Positions 8,841 through 17,763 of a stretch of 64,000 bases of DNA are shown here, in pieces. Numbering within the stretch: the first letter of the stretch is position 1; every line of letters begins with the position of its first letter. The DNA comes from CATOSD01 sp965226695. GTDB taxonomy: Bacteria; Chloroflexota; Dehalococcoidia; Lucifugimonadales; CATOSD01. The notes below the pieces were generated by a model. The model was not told the DNA's origin, searched no databases, and saw only the letters and a list, made by a program, of their open reading frames with translations. The translations under genes were made by a program, and so were the position numbers. The stretch covers positions 1,860,001-1,924,000 of the forward strand of contig OZ245405.1 of the NCBI GenBank assembly GCA_965226695.1. The letters are read 5' to 3'.

Positions 8841-11264
8841 ATGACACAGTCGCTGCTGGACGGCCTCAACGTGCTTGAGCTTGGCGAAGGCGTATCGGCG
8901 GCCTACTGCGCCAGGCTCTTGGGGCAGCTGGGCGCGCGGGTGGTCAAAGTCGAGCCGCCGGAAGGCGATCGCACGAGGCGCGTAGGACCCTTTCCGGACG
9001 ACGGGCCGAACCCTGAATGCAGTGCGCTCTTCCTGGCTCTCAACGTCAACAAGCACGGCGTGATCGTCGACCTCACGACCGAAGTGGGACGCCAGGCGGT
9101 GCGATCCCTGGTGAACGGCTCCAACGTCGTGGTGGAAAACCTGGGGCCGGGCGCGTTGGACCGGCTGGGGCTGGGCTACGATAGCCTTGCCGCCTCGAAC
9201 AGCGGCCTGGTGTTCGCGTCGATTTCACCCTTCGGACCGTGGAGCACCCGCGACGGCGACCGCGCCACCGATCTGACTCTCTTCCACGGGAGTGGACACG
9301 CCCACGCGCTGCTCGGCCCTGTAGACGACCCCGCTCGCGCCGCGCCGGTGCGCGCGGGCGGCTGGCAGTCGCACATGGCCGCCGGGCTTGCTGCCGCGAC
9401 CGCTGTGCTGACCGCGCTCTACCACAGGCAAATCACGGGCGAAGGGAGCCGCGTGGACGTATCGGAGTACGAAGCCCTGGCCACACAGCTCATAGCATCG
9501 TTCGCCGGCCACGCATACGGGCAGCCCGCGGCGTCTCGCGACCGCAGGGAGACCGGCTCGGTGGGCGCCATCGGCGGCGTCCTGCCGTGCAACGACGGCT
9601 ACGTCGCCATTTCGCCGCGGGAGGAGGCACAGTGGAGGCAGTGGCTCGAGGTGATGGGCAATCCCGACTGGGGCGACGACGAACGATTCGCAACCAGGGA
9701 GGCCAGGGAGGCGAACACCTCGGAGCTGTGGGAATTGCTGAGCGCGTGGAGTCGGCGGTTTTCCAAGTTCGACGTCGCCCGATGGGGACAGGGTCGGCGG
9801 ATACCGTGCTTCCCAGTGAACACCGCTGAAGACCTGTTCACTGACCCGCACCTGGCGCATAGGGAGTTCTTCAGCGAGCTGAAACATCCGGTCGCGGGCA
9901 CACTTCGTTACCCGGGCGCGGCCTACAGGCTGTCGAACTCGCCGGCGAGCGCCAACCGGCGAGCAGCGCCGACGCTGGGCGAGCACAACCATCTGCTGTC
10001 AGGGCTGTCCCCGGTTCGCGGCGCCACTGCGCGTCCGCAAGTGAGGCGGGAGGTCTCCCGAGACTCTGCGGCGCGGCAGCCAACGGGCCGTTCCGGCGAG
10101 CTACCCCTCGCCGGGGTGAGGGTGGTTGACCTGAGCTGGATCATCGCCGGGCCGACGGCGGCGAGATTCCTTGCCGCCATGGGGGCGGAGGTCATCAAGT
10201 TGGGCAGCGCGAGACGCCCGGATCCCTCGTCCAGGGGCGCCGCCTTCCAGGTCTACAACCAGTCCAAGCTCTACAGCGCGCTGAACATCGCCCAGCCCGC
10301 AGGTCTCGATCTCGCGAAGGAGTTGATAGCCACCGCCGACGTCGTCCTGGAGAACTTCGCCGCCGGGGTGATAGAGCGGCTCGGGCTGGGATATCCGGTG
10401 CTCAGGGAGATCCGGCCGGACATAATCATGGTATCCTCGTCAGGCACGGGCCACTCCGGGCCGGACAGGGACTACGTGGCCTACGGCAGCTTGCTCCAGT
10501 ACTACACAGGCTGGAACTCGGTGTCAGGCTATCCTGGCGGCGAACCGATCAAAGGTGGCCTGTGGGCGGACCCCTGGGTGGGCATGGAGCTCGCGATGGT
10601 GACCGTTGCGGCGCTGGCGCACCGGGCGTCTACGGGTCAGGGGCAGTACGTCGACTTCTCTATGGCCGAGGCGCTGACGGCCAGCATTTCCACGGCGCTG
10701 CTCGACTACCAGATGAGCGGCAGACTGAGGGAGCCGGCGGGCAACCTGGACCCGGCCCACTCCCCACACGACCTGTACCACTGTGCGGGAGACGACGAAT
10801 GGGTCGCCATCGCTGTCACGTCGGCGGACGAGTGGCGGGCGCTCTGCCGCGAGATAGGGCGGGGCGAGCTCGCGGACGATCCGGCCTACGCGACGGCGGA
10901 GGGCCGCTGGCAGGGCCGGGAAGCGATCGACGCCGCGATCGGGGCTTGGACGGCAGGCCTGAAGGCCGATGATGCAGCACAAGTTCTCCAGGACGCCGGC
11001 GTGGCCGCGGAGCCGTCCCGGAACTCGCTCCAGGTGTACGAGGACGAGCCGCTGAGGCGAGGCGGCTACTTCGCGCCGGTGACGACGGGCGATGGAGAGT
11101 CGCGGCTGCTACCCGGAATAGGTTGGCGGTTCGCGGGCAGGCCGCCGGCCAGGCTGACGGCGGCGCCGAGGCTGGGTCAGCACAACGACTACGTGTACCG
11201 GCAGCTGCTTGGCGTGGCTGAGCCGGAGTTTGCCGCCATGGTGGATGAGGGCGTCATCTACTAG
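8841..11264 (+). CDS. Tandem CaiB/BaiF (family III) CoA-transferase fusion
   Basis: An 807-residue protein made of two family III CoA-transferase domains, roughly residues 1-390 and 425-800. Each half begins with the family pattern (LNVLELGEGVSAAYCARLLG and VRVVDLSWIIAGPTAARFL), then EVIKL/RVVKVE, a VVENLGPG or VLENFAAG turn followed by ERLGLGY-type sequence, and a VD-x-S segment (RVDVSEYEA, YVDFSMAEA). Normal members are about 400 residues and work as interlocked homodimers, so the fusion may form an intramolecular dimer. They move CoA between carboxylic acids without a covalent phosphate step. The gene follows the MmgE/PrpD gene; a linked acid-degradation role is inferred. Confidence 0.9.
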   Translation: MTQSLLDGLNVLELGEGVSAAYCARLLGQLGARVVKVEPPEGDRTRRVGPFPDDGPNPECSALFLALNVNKHGVIVDLTTEVGRQAVRSLVNGSNVVVENLGPGALDRLGLGYDSLAASNSGLVFASISPFGPWSTRDGDRATDLTLFHGSGHAHALLGPVDDPARAAPVRAGGWQSHMAAGLAAATAVLTALYHRQITGEGSRVDVSEYEALATQLIASFAGHAYGQPAASRDRRETGSVGAIGGVLPCNDGYVAISPREEAQWRQWLEVMGNPDWGDDERFATREAREANTSELWELLSAWSRRFSKFDVARWGQGRRIPCFPVNTAEDLFTDPHLAHREFFSELKHPVAGTLRYPGAAYRLSNSPASANRRAAPTLGEHNHLLSGLSPVRGATARPQVRREVSRDSAARQPTGRSGELPLAGVRVVDLSWIIAGPTAARFLAAMGAEVIKLGSARRPDPSSRGAAFQVYNQSKLYSALNIAQPAGLDLAKELIATADVVLENFAAGVIERLGLGYPVLREIRPDIIMVSSSGTGHSGPDRDYVAYGSLLQYYTGWNSVSGYPGGEPIKGGLWADPWVGMELAMVTVAALAHRASTGQGQYVDFSMAEALTASISTALLDYQMSGRLREPAGNLDPAHSPHDLYHCAGDDEWVAIAVTSADEWRALCREIGRGELADDPAYATAEGRWQGREAIDAAIGAWTAGLKADDAAQVLQDAGVAAEPSRNSLQVYEDEPLRRGGYFAPVTTGDGESRLLPGIGWRFAGRPPARLTAAPRLGQHNDYVYRQLLGVAEPEFAAMVDEGVIY

Positions 11265-11394
11265 GCCGGTGGTGTCCCGCGGATGAGGCGTCACACTAAT
11301 TCAGGCCCTGTCCAACCGAGTGAGCGGACTGCCTCAAGGGACGATTGACCTTTCATTTGCACGGGCAGGACAGTGAATCAAGGGGTTTTGACAT

Positions 11395-12252
11395 ATGCTG
11401 GCAGACCTGGTTGAAGTAACCAGTCCGGATGGGATAACGCTGTCCGGCGCGTACTTTGGGGCAGAGGGCGGCGGACAAGACAGCCCCGTCGACGCCGTCC
11501 TGTTCTTTCACGGCGACAGCGGCAACTTTTACAACGGCCTCTACCTGGGATTGGGCGAGCGCTTCGCCGAACGCGGCATCGCGTTTCTCACCGGCAACCG
11601 CAGGGGTCACGATCACGTCGCAAACGGCGTCCGCGGAGGTCCGCTCGCCGGATACGCCTTCGAGTCCGTGCATGACTCGCGGGCGGACTTCGCCGCGTGG
11701 CTGGAGCTGCTGCGGTCGCGCGGGCACCGCCGGATCGCGATAGGCGGCCACAGCGGTGGCGCGGTGCGGGCCGCATACGCCCAGGCCACAGAGCGCTACG
11801 AGAACGTCGTGGCCGTCGTGCCGGTGTCACCGGGGGAGTACAACCACGAGGGGGTCGTCGCGCTGCACGGCGAGGACTTCGCCGTGCCGTTCCGCGAGTC
11901 GGAGCGCAGCGTGGCCGAGGGCCGGCCCGATACGCTGCTGCGCCCCGGCGTGCCGTGGGGGTCGACCTGGAGCGCCCGCGCGTACGTGGACTGCTTCAAC
12001 CCTGACAATCGCTACAGCGTCACCACGCACGCCGCCAACACCGGATGCCCGACGCGCTTCATCTTCGGTGGCGAGGAATGCGCCGTGGGCGGGCCGCAGG
12101 AGCTGCCGGTGTGCGGCGCGGCGCGGCGGAGCCTGGCCGCCGCGGGCTATCCCCACGTGGTAGTGAGCGAGATCGAGGGCGCCAATCACGGTTACCAGGG
12201 CCGGGAGCGGGAACTGTTCGACACCATGTACGGCTGGCTGTCGTCGTTGTAG
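11395..12252 (+). CDS. Alpha/beta hydrolase
   Basis: A 285-residue alpha/beta-hydrolase-fold protein. The nucleophile elbow reads GGHSGGA, the oxyanion region lies near VLFFHGDSGNF, and a candidate catalytic histidine is in EGANHGYQGRE near the C-terminus, followed by the usual terminal helix. A nearby acidic residue in the FIFGGEE segment may complete the triad. The fold supports an esterase, lipase or peptidase-like activity in the cytoplasm (no signal peptide is seen). It follows the CoA-transferase gene by about 130 nt and may be transcribed separately. Substrate unknown. Confidence 0.82.
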   Translation: MLADLVEVTSPDGITLSGAYFGAEGGGQDSPVDAVLFFHGDSGNFYNGLYLGLGERFAERGIAFLTGNRRGHDHVANGVRGGPLAGYAFESVHDSRADFAAWLELLRSRGHRRIAIGGHSGGAVRAAYAQATERYENVVAVVPVSPGEYNHEGVVALHGEDFAVPFRESERSVAEGRPDTLLRPGVPWGSTWSARAYVDCFNPDNRYSVTTHAANTGCPTRFIFGGEECAVGGPQELPVCGAARRSLAAAGYPHVVVSEIEGANHGYQGRERELFDTMYGWLSSL

Positions 12253-12276
12253 CCCGCGCCGGCGCGGCGGCGTCCG

Positions 12277-14550
12277 CTACTTGTGGAACATGTTCAGCGC
12301 CCCGCCAATTCGGAACCACTCCACCTGTGACTCGCCTATCGAGTGGTTGAGGTGCAGCGTCTCGGACGTGCCGTCAGAGTGCGCAACTATGCACTCGACG
12401 GGCCGTCCGGGCGCGAGATCATTCAGGCCCACGAGGCTGATGCGGTCGTCCTCGCGGATGCGGTCGTAGTCCTCGCGTTCGGCGAATGTCAGCGGCAGCA
12501 GACCCTGCTTCTTCAGGTTGGTCTCGTGGATGCGTGCGAAGCTGCGGGCGATGATCGCCACGCCGCCGAGCAGCCTCGGCGACAGCGCAGCGTGCTCGCG
12601 GCTGCTGCCCTCACCGTAGTTGTCGTCGCCCACCACCACCCAATTCAGGCCCGCGTCCTGGTAATGCCGGGCGATGCGGGATATGCCATGTCTCGCGTCG
12701 CCGGTGACAACGTTTCGGCCCGTGCCCGCGTCGCCGGTGTAGGCGTTGGTGGCGCCCATGAACATGTTCTCGCTGAACTTGCTCAGGTGGCCGCGGAAGC
12801 GCAGCCAGGGCCCGGCGGGCGAGATATGGTCGGTGGTGGTCTTGCCCTGCGTCTTCATCAGCACCGGCATGTCACGGAAGTCGTTGCCGTCCCAGGCTGT
12901 CCAGGGCTCCATCAGCTCGATGCGTTCGCTGTCCGGGCTGACGCTCAACTCGATCGAGCTGCCGTCCTCGGGCGGCGCCACGTAGGACGACACGCCGCGG
13001 GCGAAGTCGCGCTCCGGCACCTCCGGCGCAGGCTTGGGAGGTTCCAGCTTGAAGGATTCGCCGTCGGCTCCGGTGAGCGCATCGGTCATGGGATTGAACG
13101 ACAAGCGGCCCGATAGAGAAAGAGCCGTGACTATCTCCGGGCTGGCAATTAAATTCATCGTCTGGGCCTGGCCGTCGTTGCGGCGCGGGAAGTTGCGGTT
13201 GTACGACGTGACGATGGTGTTGGGAACACCCACCATCTCTTGGGCGCGCCGCCACTGGCCGATGCATGGGCCGCAGGCGTTAGCGAGAACCGTGCCGCCC
13301 ATGCGCTTGAGCGAATCCATCTGGCCGTCGCGCTCGATGGTTGCCCGGACCTGCTCGGATCCCGGCGTCACCATAAACGGCACCGCGGCTCCAACGCCGT
13401 GCGCGGCGGCCTGCTCGGCAACGTCGGCGGCGCGGCTCATGTCCTCGTAGGACGAGTTGGTGCAGCTCCCTATGAGCGTGGAGGAGATCTGGTCCACGAG
13501 TTCGTCTGCGCTCCCGGACAGCTCCGACGCCAGCGCCGAGATCGGACGAGCGCGGTCGGGAGAATGCGGGCCGACGACGTGTGGCTCAAGTTGCGACAGG
13601 TCGATTTCCACCACGCGGTCGAAGTAGGCCTCGGGGTTGGCCTCGACCTCGGGATCGGGGGTCACAAGGCGCGAGTACCTGCCGGCCAGCTCCGCGAGCT
13701 CGGTTCGGCCTGTGGCGCGCAGGTAGGCGGCCATTCGGTCGTCGTATGGAAACATCGACGTGGTCGCTCCCAGCTCGGCGCCCATGTTGGTAATGGTCGC
13801 CTTGCCGGTACAGCTGATGGAACGGGCGCCCGGCCCGAAGTATTCGATAATGGCGTTGGTTCCGCCGGATACGGTAAGCAGGCCGGCCAGGTACAGGATG
13901 ACGTCCTTGGGCGCGGTCCAGCCGCTCATCTCGCCGGTCAGGTGCACGCCGATGCGGCGTGGGTAGAGCACCTCCCACGGCAGGCCCGCCATCACCTCCA
14001 CGGCGTCCGCGCCGCCAACGCCCACGGCGCAGCTTCCCAGGCCGCCCGCGTTGGGCGTGTGCGAATCGGTGCCGATGATTAGCGCGCCGGGGAAGGCGTA
14101 GTTCTCCAGGTTCACCTGGTGAATTATGCCAGCGCCCGGCCCCCAGAAGCCTACGCCGAACTTGGCGGACGCGGACTTGAGGAAGTCGTAGACCTCGTTG
14201 TTCTCCGCGATAGACTCGCGCAGGTCGGACTCGCCCTCGACACGCGCCTGGATGAGGTGGTCGCAGTGCACGGTGGTGGGCACCGCCGTGCGCTCCCTCC
14301 GGGTCTGCATGAACTGGAGCATCACCGTCTGCCCCAACACGTCCTGGAGCACGACGCGGTCGGGGCGCAGGTTGAGATAGCTGCTGCCGGACACCAGCTC
14401 CTGGCCCTCAGGGTCTTCGAGGTGGCTGAGCAGCACCTTGTCGGCGAGGCCGAGGGGCCGGCCAAGCCTGCGGCGCACCACCTCGAGATTGCGCTCCATC
14501 TTCTCGTAGGCGTCTGATACGAACTCCGGAGTCGAGTCTATGCTGGGCAT
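12277..14550 (-). CDS. Aconitate hydratase
   Basis: A 757-residue aconitase, close in length and domain order to the mitochondrial-type enzymes (catalytic domains 1-3 followed by the swivelling domain 4). The three [4Fe-4S] ligands are visible in IGSCTNSS and ACGPCIGQW. Substrate-binding segments include GTDSHTPNAGGLG, MGAELGATTSMFPYD and the domain-4 loop GDDNYGEGSSREHAALSPR. It interconverts citrate and isocitrate in the TCA cycle and ends with the usual FRIGGALNMF-type tail. An AGGAGA lies upstream of the ATG. It is convergent with the hydrolase gene and probably follows the ferredoxin gene, although a terminator-like hairpin lies between them. Confidence 0.93.
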   Translation of the reverse strand: MPSIDSTPEFVSDAYEKMERNLEVVRRRLGRPLGLADKVLLSHLEDPEGQELVSGSSYLNLRPDRVVLQDVLGQTVMLQFMQTRRERTAVPTTVHCDHLIQARVEGESDLRESIAENNEVYDFLKSASAKFGVGFWGPGAGIIHQVNLENYAFPGALIIGTDSHTPNAGGLGSCAVGVGGADAVEVMAGLPWEVLYPRRIGVHLTGEMSGWTAPKDVILYLAGLLTVSGGTNAIIEYFGPGARSISCTGKATITNMGAELGATTSMFPYDDRMAAYLRATGRTELAELAGRYSRLVTPDPEVEANPEAYFDRVVEIDLSQLEPHVVGPHSPDRARPISALASELSGSADELVDQISSTLIGSCTNSSYEDMSRAADVAEQAAAHGVGAAVPFMVTPGSEQVRATIERDGQMDSLKRMGGTVLANACGPCIGQWRRAQEMVGVPNTIVTSYNRNFPRRNDGQAQTMNLIASPEIVTALSLSGRLSFNPMTDALTGADGESFKLEPPKPAPEVPERDFARGVSSYVAPPEDGSSIELSVSPDSERIELMEPWTAWDGNDFRDMPVLMKTQGKTTTDHISPAGPWLRFRGHLSKFSENMFMGATNAYTGDAGTGRNVVTGDARHGISRIARHYQDAGLNWVVVGDDNYGEGSSREHAALSPRLLGGVAIIARSFARIHETNLKKQGLLPLTFAEREDYDRIREDDRISLVGLNDLAPGRPVECIVAHSDGTSETLHLNHSIGESQVEWFRIGGALNMFHK

Positions 14551-14631
14551 TGGGGAGTCTCCTATTGTGTTGTGGTCATGATACGTTTGCGCGGCGGCCG
14601 GCTGCGAGGATCGGCCGCCTGCTCAAAGAAG

Positions 14632-14664
14632 AGGCCCGGACGAACTGAGCAAGCGTCCGGGCCT
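14632..14664 (-). terminator. Terminator hairpin downstream of the ferredoxin gene
   Basis: A perfect 11-bp stem (AGGCCCGGACG with its complement) and an 11-nt loop; on the minus strand it is followed by a CTTCTTT tract. It separates fdxA from aconitase. Confidence 0.65.
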
Positions 14665-14805
14665 ATCGGTATTCGAACATTGGCGGCGCCATGCCGTGGA
14701 GTCTCTCCGTTGGCTGACCACTCGCGGTTGCGACCGACCCGCCATTGCGGCGGGGCAGGGGAAGGGACGCCCTGCCGGGCGAGGCGTCCGGCAGAATGCG
14801 ATGGG

Positions 14806-15054
14806 CTAACGGGACAGCCCGAAGTATTCGTAGTTGAGGTCTATGAACGGGCGCCACTCGGACGGGGTGTCGTCTTCGGCGAATATGGCCGTCACGGGAC
14901 ATACCGGCTCGCAGGCGGCGCAGTCGATGCACTCGTCCGGATTGATGTAGAACATGTTGTCTTCGTCGGTAGTGTAAATGCAGTCCACCGGGCAAACGTC
15001 TACGCAGGCTCCGTCTTTGAGGTCGATGCATGGTTCAGCGATGATGTAGGTCAT
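14806..15054 (-). CDS. fdxA: Seven-iron ferredoxin
   Basis: An 82-residue ferredoxin of the FdxA type. Cysteines lie at 9, 17, 21, 25, 42, 45, 48 and 52. The first run (C-x7-C-x3-C-x3-C-x-Y) is the arrangement that holds a [3Fe-4S] cluster, with the second half CIDCAACEPVCP holding a [4Fe-4S] cluster. The start MTYIIAEPC and the tail EDDTPSEW are family-typical. It is a soluble low-potential electron carrier; the partner enzyme is not evident here. An AAGGAGGA lies 10 or so bases upstream and a strong promoter is at 15159-15187. Confidence 0.93.
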   Translation of the reverse strand: MTYIIAEPCIDLKDGACVDVCPVDCIYTTDEDNMFYINPDECIDCAACEPVCPVTAIFAEDDTPSEWRPFIDLNYEYFGLSR

Positions 15055-15158
15055 ACCTGATGGCTCCTCCTTGGGTTGTCACGGCGGCTGCCGCACCGCG
15101 AAGCTCCTGCCGCGCATCAATACACGCGGCCCGAGCGCCGCGACCCGTGCCGAGTACA

Positions 15159-15187
15159 ATTATATTGCGGCGCGAGGCGCGTTTCAA
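15159..15187 (-). promoter_or_regulatory. Sigma-70-type promoter of fdxA
   Basis: Reading leftward: TTGAAA (15187-15182), a 17-nt spacer and a perfect TATAAT (15164-15159). It would give a leader of about 95 nt before the fdxA start. Confidence 0.75.
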
Positions 15188-15246
15188 GCCATAGGTGAAG
15201 GCCCGAGGGCGCGACAGTTCGGTGAGGGTCCGGGCTGTTGTGCAAC

Positions 15247-15271
15247 GGGTGGGTTGCAAACCCGCCCCTAC
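15247..15271. repeat. Dispersed palindrome, family R1
   Basis: A GGGTGGGTTGCAAACCCGCCC-like copy followed by CTAC, in the gap between the fdxA promoter and the Fur promoter. One arm carries a G-T mismatch. Confidence 0.7.
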
Positions 15272-15318
15272 CGGTGGTGTACCAAGGGGGAAGGGACCTG
15301 GCGTCATGACCATCCTGG

Positions 15319-15341
15319 CCTTCCCCATCGACGGGGGAAGG
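15319..15341. repeat. Dispersed palindrome, family R2
   Basis: CCTTCCCC and CGGGGGAAGG arms around ATCGA. It resembles the copies at 36767 and 38780. A further GGGGGAAGGG about 30 bases upstream suggests a composite element. Confidence 0.65.
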
Positions 15342-15408
15342 AACTGGCGGTTTGAGCTATTTGCGAACATTTGCAGAAACCGATTGTAGCTCTTACATAT
15401 TTCAGGGG

Positions 15409-15437
15409 TTGACGCAGTTTCGCTGTGGTGCTATGTT
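15409..15437 (+). promoter_or_regulatory. Promoter of the Fur-ECF operon
   Basis: TTGACG (15409-15414), a 17-nt spacer and TATGTT (15432-15437), about 30 nt before the Fur-family start. Two copies of GCGAACATT (15363-15371 and 15445-15453) flank it and could be regulator sites; that is only a suggestion. Confidence 0.65.
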
Positions 15438-15466
15438 TGGCCTCGCGAACATTGGTGGAAGCCCAT

Positions 15467-15910
15467 ATGAGTTGCGAAGACAAGATAATCGAAACACTTA
15501 AGGAGTCCGGCCACCGGCCGACCCCGCAGCGGCTGATGATTCTGTCCGCCCTGCGGCACGCGCCGGGCCACGTCACGGCGGGCGAGGTGCTGGAGCAGGT
15601 GAAGGAGTCGTATTCCTTCATCGACCTGTCGACAGTGTATCGAACGCTCGACATGCTGAAGCAGATGCGCCTGGTTTCGGAGACCCACATGGGAGGCGAC
15701 CAGCATTCCTACGAGTGGATCGACCAGGTGCGGCACCACCACCTCATTTGCCAGGGCTGCGAAGGCGTTGCGCTCCTCGACCAGGAGTTGCTCCAGTCGC
15801 TAGAGGACAGAATACTTGAGACTTACGGCTTCGAGGTGGACATCGACCACCTCGCGGTCTTCGGCAGTTGCAGCAGTTGCCGGGAGTCCGACCACGAGGG
15901 CGGCCGCTAG
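15467..15910 (+). CDS. Fur-family transcriptional regulator
   Basis: A 147-residue Fur/Zur/PerR-type repressor. The N-terminal winged helix reads GHRPTPQRLMILSAL and IDLSTVYRTLDML, the family recognition helix. The C-terminal half has the metal-binding HHHLICQGC segment and a second cysteine pair CSSC, giving the structural zinc site. The start at 15467 (MSCEDKII) is chosen over an upstream in-frame ATG because the latter would precede the likely transcription start. The next gene 24 nt away begins an ECF metal transporter, so the regulator probably controls uptake of nickel, cobalt or zinc and its own operon. The metal cannot be assigned from sequence. Confidence 0.9.
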   Translation: MSCEDKIIETLKESGHRPTPQRLMILSALRHAPGHVTAGEVLEQVKESYSFIDLSTVYRTLDMLKQMRLVSETHMGGDQHSYEWIDQVRHHHLICQGCEGVALLDQELLQSLEDRILETYGFEVDIDHLAVFGSCSSCRESDHEGGR

Positions 15911-15934
15911 CCCGCCGCACGAGGTGGTACACCA

Positions 15935-16987
15935 ATGTATCTGAGCATCGGCGTGAACATTCCCAGTTGGGTCTCGTGGGCGCCACTGCACGCCCCGGAC
16001 GGATTCTTCAGCCTCCCTCTGGCCATAGCCGGCTACGTCGTGGTGGCGCTGGTGATCGCCTTCGCCGCACGACAAACGAACCGCGAGCTGAGCGAGCGCA
16101 TGGTGCCCATGATGGGGGTGATGGGCGCCTTCATCTTCGCCGCCCAGATGATCAACTTCCCCGTGGCCGGCGGAACGTCCGGCCACCTGGTGGGTGGTGC
16201 GCTCGCGGCCATCATCCTCGGGCCGTGGGCGGCCATACTCGTGATGACCGCAGTGGTCGGCCTGCAGGCGCTGTTGTTCCAGGACGGCGGCCTGATGGTG
16301 CTGGGGATAAACCTGTTCAACATGTCGATCGTCAGCGTGCTTGCCGGTTACGGGGTCTACTCCGCCGTCGGTCTTGTAAAGGCGTCGTCGAAGACGACTC
16401 TGGCCGTCGGCGGATTCGCGGGCGCGTGGGTGTCCGTGATGGCGGCTGCGGTGCTGGTGGCGATCCAGCTAGCGGTGTCAGGCACCTCGCCGCTGCAGCT
16501 TGCGCTGCCGGTATTGGCTGGCGTACACGCGCTGATAGGCATAGGCGAGGGACTGATCACCGTTTTCGCGCTGTCGTTCATCCTGGCGGCGCGGCCAGAA
16601 TTGCTCAGAGTGCGCCGAGGGGCCGACCCTGACCCGGCGCCCGCTTCAGGGCGCGGGATTGGCTTTCGAAGGGTGCTGATAGTCGGCTACTTGATCGCTG
16701 TCGGCGTGACATTGCTCGCGCCCCTCGCGTCCGGCTCGCCCGATGGCCTGGAGCGCGTAGCGGAAGACCAGGGCTTCATCGAGACCGCGTTGGACGCGCC
16801 TTATGCCATAATCGGCGACTATGCGGTGCCCGGCATCGAAAACGAAGCCGTCGCGACGATTCTCGCCGGGTTAATCGGCGTCACCGTGGTGTACGTCCTG
16901 TTCGCCGGCTTCGCATACCTGGTGTACAGGGCGACCGCCAACCGAGGCAGGGCCAGGGCAGACCAATTTCCACCGCCGGCGTCTTAG
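15935..16987 (+). CDS. cbiM: ECF-type metal transporter substrate component, CbiM with PDGLE domain
   Basis: A 350-residue membrane protein. Residues about 19-235 are a CbiM/NikM domain (HAPDGFFSLP, FPVAGGTSGHLVGGALAAI, GINLFNMSIV, GVHALIGIGEGLIT). Residues about 250-340 are a CbiN-like PDGLE domain, with the literal SPDGLERVAEDQGF segment. It should bind and translocate cobalt or nickel with CbiQ and CbiO. In characterised CbiM/NikM proteins the chain starts M-H-x-P-D-G and the free N-terminus coordinates metal; here 18 residues precede that histidine. It is cotranscribed with the Fur-family gene upstream. Confidence 0.9.
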   Translation: MYLSIGVNIPSWVSWAPLHAPDGFFSLPLAIAGYVVVALVIAFAARQTNRELSERMVPMMGVMGAFIFAAQMINFPVAGGTSGHLVGGALAAIILGPWAAILVMTAVVGLQALLFQDGGLMVLGINLFNMSIVSVLAGYGVYSAVGLVKASSKTTLAVGGFAGAWVSVMAAAVLVAIQLAVSGTSPLQLALPVLAGVHALIGIGEGLITVFALSFILAARPELLRVRRGADPDPAPASGRGIGFRRVLIVGYLIAVGVTLLAPLASGSPDGLERVAEDQGFIETALDAPYAIIGDYAVPGIENEAVATILAGLIGVTVVYVLFAGFAYLVYRATANRGRARADQFPPPAS

Positions 16988-17763
16988 ACCGTTATCTCGA
17001 GGGGGAGAGCTTCCTCCACCGGGCCGACGCGCGCGTCAAGCTGGTGACCGCGCTCGGCTTCATCTTCGCCACGACCTCGGTGCCGCCGGGCAAGTGGCCG
17101 GCGTTCGGCATCATGGTAGGGCTGGTGTGGCTGGCCGCGGCGCTCTCCGGAGTGGGCCTGGGCCGCGTGTTCCTGCGCTCGCTGATCGCGCTGCCGTTCA
17201 TTATGATCGCGCTGCCCACGGTGTTCACCAAGCCGGGTGACCCTCTCTTCGACGTTTCGTTTCGGCTGTTCACCCTGACGGGCACCGTAGAAGGCCTGGA
17301 GTTCTTCGCAAGCGTGCTGATAAAGTCCTGGGCCAGCGTGACCGCCGCGGTGGTGCTCACGTCGACCACGCCGGCGTTCCAGCTTCTAGCGGCGCTCAGG
17401 GCGCTCAAGATTCCGCAGATCCTGGTGGTGGTGGTCATGCTCATGTACAGGTACCTGTTCGTGCTGGTGGACGAGGCCCAGCGCATGTTGCGCTCCAGAG
17501 CGGCTCGCAGCGCGGGCGGTGGCAGAGGGGCCGGCGGCTCCATCGTCTGGCGCGCGCGGAGCGCCGGCGGGATGGCCGGGTCGCTCTTCATTCGCACTAT
17601 GGACCGCACGGAGCGCATCTACATGGCCATGCTGGCGCGAGGCTACGACGGCACGATCCGGCAGCGGGAGACGCTGCCGGTGAGCGGCCACGCCATCGCC
17701 GCGACAGTTCTCGCGCTGGTGCTGTTCGCGTCGATCGCAGTGTCGGCAAGGGTGCTGATGTGA
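16966..17763 (+). CDS. cbiQ: ECF transporter transmembrane component CbiQ/EcfT
   Basis: A membrane protein of about 265 residues that couples the CbiM substrate protein to the CbiO ATPase. The conserved N-terminal pattern LDRYLEGESFLHRADARVKL begins at 16984. The first ordinary start codon in frame is GTG at 17044, which would remove that pattern. I therefore place the start at ATT 16966, within the end of cbiM, as the best available guess; translational coupling to the cbiM stop (16985-16987) would help. The coupling helices are seen around RSRAARSAGG and the late RIYMAMLARGYDG. The stop overlaps the cbiO start. Confidence 0.8.
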   Translation: MSTAGVLDRYLEGESFLHRADARVKLVTALGFIFATTSVPPGKWPAFGIMVGLVWLAAALSGVGLGRVFLRSLIALPFIMIALPTVFTKPGDPLFDVSFRLFTLTGTVEGLEFFASVLIKSWASVTAAVVLTSTTPAFQLLAALRALKIPQILVVVVMLMYRYLFVLVDEAQRMLRSRAARSAGGGRGAGGSIVWRARSAGGMAGSLFIRTMDRTERIYMAMLARGYDGTIRQRETLPVSGHAIAATVLALVLFASIAVSARVLM

